A stretch of DNA of 64,000 bases from Paroedura picta (lineage: Eukaryota; Chordata; Lepidosauria; Squamata; Gekkonidae), in contig NC_135377.1 of the NCBI RefSeq assembly GCF_049243985.1, forward strand, positions 65,544,145 through 65,608,144. Reading direction: 5' to 3'. The translations under genes and the position numbers were made by a program. The notes below the pieces were generated by a model that did not search any database, was not told the DNA's origin, and worked only from the letters and a program-made list of their open reading frames with translations. Of this stretch, positions 25,101-37,100 are shown piece by piece (the first letter of the stretch is position 1; every line of letters starts with the position of its first letter).

Positions 25101-28100
25101 TTAAATTTCTTAAACATTTATCAGGTGATATGACCGCCCCAAATGGCCAATGATGGGCCTGGAGGAGATGGGAAAGGGAGGGACCCCGGGTGGGCACATC
25201 TATGCTTCTCAACCATACTCTGCATGATCATGCCACTTCTGGGGTTTCGCAAAGCCTGAAGAATGTTTCAGGGGGTTGTCAATGGTAAAGAAGTTAAGAA
25301 AGGCAGTCCTATGGGCTGCATTTTGTAAATTCTCTACAGAATCCTGAATGGCCTTAAGGCTGGCTAATACAGGCATCTTGATCTCTTGATGAATGTAATA
25401 TCAACAGATGGCTTGCATGGGTGTTGTCCCTGCAACTTTCTTTTATCAGTTGATTCACTTTGGTCACCATACTTGCCAATGGAGTCAGTTGCCAATCTCA
25501 GTGAGCAGAAATCACAAGATTCCTGCATGTTAAGTCGGGCTTAAGTTGGAATTTTACACTGATGGCTTCCATGCACGTCATCTACGGTGGATCTTAACAT
25601 CACATTTACCATATAGCCTTGTTCTCCAGTCATTCCTTTATGGCCATCAGTGCCTGGGAAACCCTTGAACAGAAATGCACGCATATGAAACAAAGACCAA
25701 CATAATAACTCTATTTTCTCATTAAATTGACTTTATTTCAAGAGGGGCTATTTCAGAGAACCCCTAGTTTGTGACCACCCAGGTACAAGCAAGATGTGAC
25801 ATCTATCATGTGACTGCTGCAGATTGGGGAATTCATACTGAACCTGCAAATTGCCCTCTGGGAAGCCCCTTCTCAAATGCCACAGGGGCACCTGCAACCC
25901 CAAGTGGGGCAAATAATGCTGTTCAAAGATACTTTGGGTCAGGAAACTGCACTGGGGAAGGCTTAAGCCTCTTGTTCCAATCCATATTAGGCTCCTGAAG
26001 CATTTAGGACTGGGTTTCTCAGTGGGCATTCCAAGAGGCAATTTGACTACCAGTCCCCATTGGCAATTGTGTGGTAGATGTAATGACAAATTTGGCCCTA
26101 AGTCTTTAGTAATGTAGACAGAAAACATCTTCAGGTCTTTGCCATGTTTCCCAAAGTAGCTGACTCCAGGATAGGGATCTATTACAATGCATTTCTGGAT
26201 ATCAAGGGGATTTATACATGGATGGAAATATCTGCTAGGACCAGATTTCAGATGCATGTGAGCAACCTTGCACAGAAGAATGGAGAGGTGTGTGTGGAAT
26301 GTTATGGGATGATTCATCATTAATGGTCAACCATGCATAGAGAATACAAAGGGGAATTTACCTTGGGCCCTTTTGGTCCTTGTTTGGCTGACAATCCTTC
26401 AGAATCCTGTATGGGAAAAAAATCCTGCTACCATTAACTGAAAAATTGACATGACCTGTATTTTTGAAAACATTGTGCTCTCACAACAGTCAGTGGGATG
26501 GAGCTGGCTTTTGCAGAGCAGGTTAAGAACTTGTTCAAAGAGGAGACTGGCACATTGACCAAGAGCGCCTTCGATCAGCTGCATCTGGTTTGAGAACTCT
26601 GCCCTTTCTTAAGGCTTATGTCACTGAGCCACATTGATCCATGTTTCTGTAATCACATGGCTGGACCACTGAAAGATGCTATAATGTTGGGCTGCCCTTG
26701 AAGACAACACAGAAACTGCAGCTGAGGCAGAATTCAACAACCCAATTACTGTCAGGGGCTAGCTGTTGGGAATCAATCTTTCCTATCCTAAAACTCCTAC
26801 ATTGACTGCCAGGTTGTTTCTGACCTCAGTTCAAGGTTGTTATGACCTTTAAAGCCCTTCGCAGCTCGAGGTCTACATATTTGAAGGACATTAGGGTTCC
26901 AGGTCCATTAGACCAGCCTGCAGGGGATGGGGGGTGTAATTAATGGGAATGGGGAGGGAAGAAGCCAGAAACCAACGCACCTGGAAGTGATGTAGGCATG
27001 CCAGGGGCGACACTCTGCTTTGTGGGCAAAACCTCTGTGGTAGAATTACCATACAGTTTTGCCCCCAAACTAGAGCACTCCACCAACGTGCCTACATTAC
27101 TTCTGGTTCATAGGGTTGCCAGGTCTGTAGGACCAGCCAGTGGGGGACGGGGGGTGAACTTGCTGGGAATGGGGAGGGAAGAATGTAGAAATAAATGCAT
27201 CCGGAAGTGACGTAGGTATGTCAGGACTTTAAAGGACACTTTGGTTTGTAGGGAAAATCTCTATGGTAGAATTAAAGTTATCCCAAAACCAGAGCATACC
27301 TCTTCCCCCCCCCCCCTTACCCGCCATGCCTATATCACTTCTGGGTGATGAAGGAATGTTGTGTTTATTTCTGGCTTCTTGCCTGTTTGGAAGGATCATT
27401 TCCCCAGGTTCCTGATAGTCCTGAAGTGGAGGGAGATGTCCAAACTGGGGGATCCCCCACCCCCACATGGGGACTGGCAACCCTAGAAGGACAATCTCCC
27501 CCTATATGTCCCTGGGCTGCTACCTGCTGGCTGTTCCTCCACTTAGGGTGACCTACCTGGCATCACCCTGACCCCAGGCTGTTTCCATTGTGGGACCCAC
27601 ATTCTGGAATATGTTTCCTGCAAAGTTGAGAGGAGCCCCTTCACTGTAGAAGGCGTTTTTCTTGTTTGCCAGGGCTTTTGATACAGTGTGAATAGCAGAC
27701 ACTCTGAAGGGAGGGAGGACTTTCGCCTTAAAGAAGCTGAAGTCACAAATACCTTTTCACCAGGAGCTCCTGAGCCACCAACTGCCCCAGCTTCACCGCC
27801 ATCTCCCTGAAATGCAAAATGACCATTTATTCAGACGGCAGATGCCAGGGAAGGAAGACTCTTCCCCTCTAGAAGGAGAGAGTGTCAACAGCAATTAGTG
27901 CAGCCCAGAGAATGCCCAGTGCTCTTGTGTTCCATTGAAACCTGTAGGATTTACTCTTGCTTAACTTTCTCTGAATGTCATCCAAAAAGTTAGTTGTGAC
28001 AAGAGTCCCACTGTTTAAGGTTCAGTTAGTTGTCGCTTACGTAGTCCCTCTGTTTCAATGGGACTTATTCACATCTAGCACTTGCTGGATCAGGGCCAAA

Positions 28101-31100
28101 GTGTTTTGCCAGGGGTCATTCAATTTAAAAAGATATCAGAAAGGACTCTTGCCACTTAACAATTTCTCCTTTGACTCCAGGTTCACCTGGCGGTCCAGGC
28201 AGGCCTGGCTCTCCCTGTGATGGGGAAAGAAAAACAAAATTATCTCCTGCTTCAGATCTGTTCAAGAGACCTTCCTCGCCTGCTGCTGATGCACTCCAAT
28301 CATTCTAACAAAAACAGAACAGTCTGGAGTCGTCCTTTTGTGTAGAAACTGGCTAGCCTCAGCCTCGTTGTGTTTGTCTCCAAAGCACTGATATAAAAAG
28401 GAAACAAATACTCATAAGCCTAACTATCTGTGACCACTGTAATAAATGCGGTAAGGGGTCCTAGGAGGAGTTGGGCGTCATTGTTTAAAGGCTAATGAGT
28501 GCTCCTGACTGTCCTGCAGCCCAATGGATGGCCAATCATACTATATGTCCCACCCCTGATCGTCACCTTCAACTTATCTGAGTTTGCCTGAGTCCCTGGC
28601 CGCACACAGGTCCACTGCCTCATCAGTGAGCTCCCAGGTACCTGGTGAATGAGCTGCCAGGGAGTGGGCCCTGTGGGCTAGGGCTCCCTGGGGCACTGGC
28701 TGCCACTTGTGGGGGTCGAGGTGGCCAGCCATGGTCTCCACAACAGCAGAGGGGCTGCCGACTCCTGCGCTCACCCCATAAAGAGACTGTGCCATGAAAG
28801 AGTATCTGCTTTGATTGCAGCAGGTCCCAGGTTCTATCCTGAGCATCTCCAGTGGAAAGGACCAAGTAGTTGGTCATGGGAAAGACCTCTGCCTAAGACC
28901 CTGGAGAGCTGCTGCCAGGCTGAGTAGACAGTACTGACCTTGATAGACAGTTGATTTGATTCAGTTTATGGTAGCTCAAGATATTATTTGCATTATCCAC
29001 TGGCTACTTACCGTAGTTCCTGAATACCCAGAAGGCCCCTCATCTCCTGAAGCACCTGGATCTCCCTGTCAAGGAGAATACAATCTGTAGTGATAGAAGT
29101 GCCATTTTTGCACTGATGAAGAAAAAGATATATGCTGTTTGGCCACATATATCATATTAGACTTTTATGTTACCTTTGTGCATTTATAATGTATTATGTA
29201 GGGACTGCCTGCTTCCAAGGACCCTGTGCAAGAAATGGGTCCCATGAAAAAAAATGGAACCTATGAAAGAAATGGGCCTGGTTCTGCAAAGTGGGCTTTG
29301 TTTATAGTAAAAAATGTGATAGCACTGTTTGAATATGCAAAGGAGCTTAGCACCAGGTTGGTTAAAGGAATAAAAATTTCATTATGAAAAGAAATTAAAT
29401 ATGTAGGAAAGAGAGACAGAGGAGACCTAGCTGTCTGTCTAACTTTTGTTTGCAGTCATTCTTTTGTTCAGCTGCTGTTCTGAAGGCAAGCTGGGAGGAA
29501 GTATGCTCAAAGGAGCAGGATGTTTCGCATGAGCCAGTCAGGACACTGGAGAAGCGTATTTGAAAAAATCCAGGAATTTCCTATTCTAACTATGCCAAAT
29601 ATACGTCTCCTCTGATGCCCCCTGCAGGATATTCTTTTTATGCTGTTGAATCATGCACACTGCAGATCTTGCATATTCCAACAAAATCTTAGACTATGCA
29701 GACCTGTTTTCATTTCTCTGCCAGGTCTTGGGATGGTGAATGGAACAGGTCATTAATACAGAGAGGACCAACATCTATATTCTTGTTTACTATTACCCAA
29801 GATGTCTGAATAATTCTTTGTTGCCTATAGACATGGTAAGATACAGCCTTGTAGGAATTCATGGTCATAGAGTGTTTGTGACCAAACACAAACATTCACA
29901 TATATCATACGACATCATGACAGATGTAACAGTGAAATATCTCTGGTCCTTTCAATTCCAAAACATTTTCTATGACTTGTGCATGATAAAAATTGATAAG
30001 TTAAAATTGATAAGTTCTGTGAAATGTAACAGCAGACCAGCGACAAACGCTTGCTGGAAGATATGGGCTTCGTAGTTTTACAAATACAGCCCTCTGATGT
30101 TTTACCAGCAATGGATCCAAAAACTTTTCTAATAACATTTCATGTTTGCAGTAGGGATGAAGAAACTTGGAATTCAGATACTGAGAGAACAAGATCTATA
30201 CAATTTCCTTAATATCTAGTTCCAGCCTTAGGTGGTAATGTATACATCAGTTGGTGCTTTTGTGGCTCCAGAGTAGGGGAAATTACCCTTTGGTGGCTAT
30301 TTTGGCACAGAAAAATGGCACAGCAGGGATGGAGCCTCTCATCCATGCTGCAGTTCCAAACTGAATTGGGCTTCTGTGGATCTTAAAATGAGATTCCCCA
30401 GAGGCTTGGGACTGCTGCTAAAGCGAGTCAGGTTTGTAATGTAGTTTGGCTCTAAGAAGAGGAAGGAAAAAAGATATCTTTTTGCTAGGACCAACCCATA
30501 TCTTATCACATAGACTGTTTATGCACTGGGAATTTCGCTGCCCCAGCTTCCATACAAGAACACAAATTGGGGGTGGATGAGGTGCACCAGGCCAAATGCT
30601 TCCCCATGTGGGTGCAGGAAGAGGTGGGACAACCTGACTCAACTAAAACTCCAGCCTGCAGCCCGGCATGAAACCTTCAGTGCATAAACGGTCATAGTGA
30701 GCCCACCAGAGAGTGTTCCCTAAGACAGGGGTAGTCAACCTGTGGTCCTCCAGATGTTCATGGACTACAATTCCCACGAACCCCTGCCAGAAAACGTTGG
30801 CAGGGGCTCATGGGAATTGTAGTCCATGAACATCTGGAGGACCACAGGTTGACTACCCCTGCCCTAGGGCACTACTTTGGAAATCCCTACACCCCTTCCA
30901 AATCTTCCCCTTCAGGATTCTATAATCTCTTATGAATTTGAGAAGAGTAGGTTCTGGAAGACCCAGGTTCATATCCGCACTCCGTCCTGCAAGTTCACTG
31001 GGCGACCTTGGTTCCACTCAATTTCAGTCTAATCATCACGCAGCTAACCAACTTTTTTTGTTTTTGTTGAGGATGAAATGGAGAAGAGGCGAATAATGCT

Positions 31101-34100
31101 CAACACTTTTGATCCACAATGGAGAGGAAAGTGGGCTATAAAATAAACTGCCCCCAGCACCCCAGTCCTTCTCTAGCATATTTCATTCCTCATCAAGCTG
31201 GGTCTTTGGACTTTTTTCCAGTGATTTTTAGTTAATTTATAAACTCAGCCCTGTAGGATTTTAAGAGTACTAACGAGGCTCCTACCTTGTTTGTGTGTGG
31301 TGCTGTGGTGAGGGTTCCTTTTTTGTCACAGGGATTAGCAATTATGCTATTTTAGATCTAGTAGTAGTTTTTCTTACTTACCAAAGATTCATCTGCGTGC
31401 ATAGGAAAAAAAGAGAAATAAAATGGTGCATAATGCAGCAGCTAGGGTTCTTACAGGAGCACCTTGGCTGTAAATTAAGTGTTTGTTTGGTAGGGAAGTG
31501 TATACATTCAATTATTATTATTCAATTATTATTATTAATAATAATAATGCCAACATCATCTTCTCTTGTAACTCACCACTCCAGGTATTTCACAGCAGGT
31601 TTCATTCGACATCAGGTTATAATTCTTGTAGAGCTGCAGCTTTTGTATTTCAACCTGTTGTATAATCAAAGATCAGCATTTATTCAGCTATATTTCTCCC
31701 CTCTCAGTATTATATACATTAGATTGCTTTATGTCTGGCATATCTCCCAACAGATTTAAACTGCAGGTTTTTATGCTGGACATACAGTGATGTAATATTG
31801 AATCAACCACTAGAGGGAGCAAAACAAAGACTGAACACGCCCCGCCCCCCCCCCCCACACCTCCAAGCAACAGGAACATACAAACAAGGAAAATGAGAAT
31901 GCTGAAAAGCCCTTTATTAGTGAAAATGAGCAGGCCTGAAGAGTTAAATTGCTGCTCTCCGGTCTGAACCACAGGTGCATATATGTGTAGTTTACTTTTA
32001 ATGAAGATTAAAAGTGGTTTTAACACCTATTTTGGCCCAAAGTGGGAATGAACTTCCTCCTCAAAGATAAGCCATCACAGTCCTCTTGATTTAGGGAAAG
32101 CTGCTAGAAGGTTCTATTTTGTCTTTGTGTGATTTAAGGACTGCTAACCTTCTTAAGCTTCACTACAACTCACCTGAATAAATCAGCTCTTTTTTATTTA
32201 AAGAGACTCCAGTAATCTTGTTAACTGGCTTGGGGAGTTAATAGATAAGCTCACTAGGATTCTTCCACACTTTGATTTTTGTCCTTTATGTGTGCCCATT
32301 GCTTCTTCCTTTACTTTTCCACATGTGTTTTGCTCCCTTTAATGGTTACTTTGATCGTAAATTGCTGTATCTTCAGCATATTTCCCTGTGTATGACAGAG
32401 ATACAGCAAAGTAATACTGAACAGCCAGCTCCATGTAGTGGTTAAGAGCACTGACCTCTAATCTTGAGAGCTGGGTTTGATTCCCCACTCCTCTACATGC
32501 AGCCAGCTGGCTGACCTTGGGCTCATCACAGTGCTGTTACAGCTATTTTCACAGAGCAGTTCTGTTACAGCTCTCTCAGCCCCACCTACCTCACAGGGTG
32601 TCGGTTGTAGGGAGAGGAAAGGAAGGCGATTGTAAGCTGCTTTGAGACTCCTTCCAGTGATGAAAAGCACAGTATAAAACCCAACTCTTCTTCTTCTGAA
32701 TGCAGCAATACATGTGCAGAAAATAACCCTCTACAAAAGCAATAGGGGTACACAAGTGACGAAAATGAGTGTGGAAGAGCCTTCTAAGCCTTCTAAGCAC
32801 TTCTAAGCTCTTTTGCACATAAAACTAAATTGCCATGTGCAGCTCATAAGAATGCAGGAGAGCACAATGTACCTCATGTAAGAGGTGCTTAGAAACCTGT
32901 GTTAGGATATCAGTGAGCAAATCCTGGGCTTAAATAGGAAAAATCTACACGGAAGGAAATGCTAAAGCTATAGAGTTGGAATTTATTTCTGAAAGAGATG
33001 GAGCCTGAAGTCTTTCTGACCTCTTACAGAAGTGAGTTTGTCTGATGCAGTGTCTTGACCTAGCACCTGCTGTGGAAGATCAGGCCCTCAACCCTCCCCA
33101 TTCCCCACCCCCACTACAGTTCCCTGTGGAATGTCACACTTGGTATGCAGGGAGTTAAATATTAGGACTGCTATACCAACAGATTTGTACAGGTTATCTG
33201 GGTGTGTACCAGCTTCTGTAGTGAACTTTTAAAAGTTTGTACTTCCTTAAGTAACTTATAACTGATCCCATGTTTTGTTAAAGCAGTTACATAAATGGGA
33301 CTGAGTGGTGGGATCCCAGAGCCAAGCGCCAGCTGAATTTTAATCTTCATACAAACTCGGCTGCAATTCAGTAAGAGAAGCCAGATATGCAGATTCAGTA
33401 CTCTCACTCACACAGCAGTGAAATCCTGCCTGCAAATAAAGTTTAATTGGTGTGTGAGGCTATCTAAACGTCTAAGGGGAACTATTAATGTCCAAACGTT
33501 GCATTAATAAAAGTCGAATGTTCAGCTAAATCCCCAGCAATCTCTAATGGCCTGACGATAACATATCTGATATGGAGCTTTGGTACTTACTCTGGTGTGC
33601 TGTCATCACAGCCGGTTTATCCATGTAGCACATATAGTATGCACTATGGGGCCCATGCTTCCAGGGACCCCACACTGTGCTTTCCCTCCCATGGTTCAGG
33701 GCTGTAGCCTCTCTCCTCCCCCTTTTCCCTCTTTAAGGACACTCAGAGTGACACCCCTTTCCACTGTGGGGGGTCCCTCTGGCTGCTCCCACCATAATTG
33801 TACTCTGCTGCTAGGGCCTGGCAAATCCTTAAAACTGGCTCTGGTGCTCTGGGTCCCGCGAATCCTTAAACCACTCCTGACCATCATATATGATATGGAT
33901 TCCTTGGTTCTTACCACCGCTGTACTGTCATCCTTCATCTGGCTCAGAACAGTCTCTCCATCTGCCCCAGTTAATCCGTCGTAGCTGACTGTGGCTGTAC
34001 CTATCTGCTGGCAGTCTATGGAGAGAACTATTTGGTTTTCTTGAGTACTCAGGGCAACTTTGTGCCAGGCTCCATCAAAAAGCTTCCCTGCATCTTCAAA

Positions 34101-37100
34101 AGTAGTGAGTGTATCACCTGTGGCTGCTCCTGTATGATATACTTTGACCATGTAGCTCTCCCCAAAGAGGCGGAGTCTAAACTGATCAGCTCCATCCGGG
34201 CCAGTAATTGTCCATAAGTCCCATGTCAGGTTCGTAAGTCTGATTCTGAAGGTGGAGACAATGGAGAATTCTAGGGGAAGTCTATATGGGAGCACAAACC
34301 TAGAAGAAAGGGAAGATTGAAAACTGAATATCCAAGTGGACTATCCATAACATTTATGAACAACAGATGAACCCTATAATTCATTAAAGGTAAAGGTAAA
34401 GGTATCCCCTGTGCAAGCACCGGGTCATGTCTGACCCTTGGGGTGACGCCCTCCAGCATTTTCATGGCAGACTCAATACAGGGTGGCCTTGGCAGTGATT
34501 TCCCCAGTCATTACCGCACTCTGGATTGACTCTATGACATGGTCATGTAGCCAAATTGAATGGCCTACATTGTCTTATCATGAAGTCTGTTCAGAGTGAG
34601 GGCAAGAAGAACTTTGTCATAAATTAGGGATAGGAAAGAAGAATCGCTGCAAACATTTCCACCCCTGTTCCCATCCTCAAACTAAATTTAAAAAAAAGAG
34701 AGAGAGCAATGCTTGCAGTAGGTGAAGGTGGTGCTTTTGAAAAGCCATCTCCCTATTTTGGCTCAGTTTGGTGTAGTGGTTAGGAGTGCGGACTTCTAAT
34801 CTGGCATGCCAGGTTTGATTCTGCGCTCCCCCACATGCAACCAGCTGGGTGACCTTGGGCTCCCCAAGGCACTGATAAAACTGTTCTGACCGGGCAGTGA
34901 TATCAGGGCTCTCAGCCTCACCCACCCCACAGGGTGTCTGTTGTGGGGAGAGGAATGGGAAGGTGACTGTAAGCCGCTTTGAGCCTCCTTCGGGTAGGGA
35001 AAAGTGGCATATAAGAACCAACTCTTCTTCTTCTTCTTCTTCTTCTTCTTCTTCTTCTTCTTCTTCTTCTTCTTCTTCTTCTTCTTCTTCTTCTTCTTCT
35101 TCTTCTTCTTCTTCTTCTTCTTCTTCTTCTTCTTCTTCTTCTTCTTCTTCTTCTCAGGTAGTTATTGTATCCCAGCACGGTAACTTGTTTATTAGTGTTC
35201 TGACTTCCAGGCCTCAATTCTCTTAATGTGTTACTTGAGAATGGGGGACAGCAGACTAAACTAGAGGGCTACTAACTATGATCCCGGATGAAAAGACAAA
35301 TTGGTGAATACATTTGGAGGAGCACAGGTGTCACAGCATGGTCATGTAGCCAAACAGATTGGTCTACACTGTCTTACCATGAAGTCTGTTCAGACTGAGG
35401 GCAAGAAGAACCTTACCATAAATCATACCTGTTTTTTCTTGTAATCTCAGGTCCTAATTGATATGCTGTGAGACCACTCTGAGATCCTGGAACAATCTTG
35501 AATCCTGTCTCAGTTGACAGTTCTTCCAAAAGATCAACAACTAGGAAAGAACGGCAGCAACATGAAAACAGGATGGAACCAAAATGGGCCTAGAAAGTCA
35601 TCTCTAGACATTCCAGGTACAAGTGTTGAGGGACTAGAAAAGCTATCTTCAGAGTTGCATGCTGCTTTGGTGTCATTATAGTCAGGAATAAACTCCCCTT
35701 TATCTGAAAGGCTCTGGTTTGTACACTGAACAAACAAATTATGTTCCGAGTTTCAGAAGGAAAGCAAATAACTTATTCATTTTTTTGAATAAGGGGCATA
35801 TTTTGCACAATTTTATAATGACATGGAGCTGGCAAGCCCTCAACATCTGCTTTATTTAATTTGAACAGATGTTTTCCCTTCTTGATATACAGATTTCATT
35901 TTGAAAATTTATTCCTTTATTGGGAGGCAGCAAAGTTAAAGACCTAGGGCAGGGCTTGTAGATTTCCCAGAACTAAACTGATTTCCATATGACAGAGATT
36001 GGTTCCCCGGGAGAAAATGGCTGCTTCAGAGGGTGGAGTCTATAGCATTATACCCTGCTGAGTCCTCTCCACTCCACATGCTTCTCGGCCCCCCAGATCT
36101 CTGGGAATTTCCTAACCTGGAAGCTACCCTAGATGTGTTACCTTAAAGACCAACAACATTTTCATCACAAAATGAGCTTTAACTCAAGAACTTTTCTACC
36201 CTGGAAAGCTTTTAGGTGCTGCTGGACTCAAATGTTGTTGTACTACTGGAAACATGGATGCCCACTTTAAGCCTCCTATATATGAGGAAATCTAATGTTT
36301 TAAAGGCATTACCTCTGCTATGTTACTTTCTCCTATCTTCCCACCAGTCTTTTTAATGGGACTTAAATGTTAAGAGTCATTGTGTTTGGGTGTGATGGTG
36401 ATGATGCTAGGCCTCCCCCCAGTTTCTGGGTGGCCCATCCCTCCCTGCTCCCAGTAAATTCCTCCCATCCCCTGCCAGCTGGACTGCCAGATCTGGGAAC
36501 CCTAATCTCTTTTGCCACCAAAATCTCTTCCACTCCCTCTCTATTACTGTCTTACTCATCTACTACACAGTTAGTAGTAATTAAATGTCAAGTAGTAGGT
36601 GTTTTTTTTAGTAGTACCAGCAGCAGTAATACAGCCCTCCTCCTACCCTGCTTGCTCTCCTAGCTTCCTGTCCAGTTCAGCCTGTGACTCCTCCTCCTCT
36701 GCTCCCTGCCAGCTCATGGAGCTCCTCCTCCTCCTCCTCCATTCCCTTTCAGTTCATGGGGCTCCTACTCTGCTCACTTCTAGCTCATGAGGTGCCTGCT
36801 TCCTCCACTCCCTTTCAGCTCATAGGGCTCCTCTTTCCTCCTCCTCCACTCCCTTCCAGCTCATGGGGTTCCTCCTCCAATCCCTTCCAGCTCACAAGGC
36901 TCCTTCTCTTCTGCTCCCTTCCAGGTCAAGGAGTTCCTTATCCTTCCTCCTTTGCTTCCTTCCAGCTTACAGGATTCCTCGTCCTCCTTCCTTTGCTCCC
37001 TTCCAGCTCATGGGGCTCCTCCTCCACCCTCCTCCTCCCCCTTCCAGCTCACAGGGCTTTTTCTCCCTCCTCCTCTGCTCCATTCCAGCTCATGGGCCTC

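Larger units (their letters stand above)
23635..25619 (-). other. Collagen intron with SINEs and a hAT-type MITE
   Basis: Contains a Sauria-type SINE (23,905-24,190), a reverse 5S-SINE fragment (24,330-24,480) and a 307-bp MITE (25,000-25,306). Other parts unrecognised. Confidence 0.8.
26407..27752 (-). other. Collagen intron with tandem MITE copies
   Basis: 26,895-27,110 and 27,111-27,485 are two copies of the GGGTTGCCAG-TIR element; 27,540-27,740 resembles L2-type LINE sequence. Otherwise unrecognised. Confidence 0.7.
29066..33914 (-). other. Collagen intron region, likely hiding at least one exon
   Basis: 4.8 kb. The TSPN exon at 33,915 ends before the usual last strand and ICDP-type cysteine, so one or more phase-0 exons are expected here, but I could not recognise them. 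Contents seen: a palindromic MITE (30,726-30,861), a decayed SINE near 30,960-31,150, a CTCF-like motif (31,807-31,820) and a SINE (32,420-32,695). Confidence 0.6.
34300..35428 (-). other. Collagen intron with SINEs and GAA/TTC tract
   Basis: Contains a SINE fragment (34,386-34,515), a Sauria-type SINE (34,760-35,023) and a long TTC tract (35,024-35,154). Confidence 0.85.

Noticed and set aside
28574-28927. Open frames on both strands near a GC-rich stretch
   Set aside because: Coincides partly with a tRNA-derived SINE; no domain.
31387-31400. 11-nt micro-exon ATGAATCTTTG on the - strand with good acceptor and donor
   Set aside because: The pyrimidine tract, CAG and GTAAGT look good, but 11 nt would break the phase between the TSPN exon (phase 0) and the first Gly-X-Y exon (phase 0), and it encodes no TSPN residues. 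Chance is likely without reads.
34897-35226. Long Ser-rich and Arg-rich open frames over the TTC tract
   Set aside because: Produced only by the trinucleotide repeat; no gene context.
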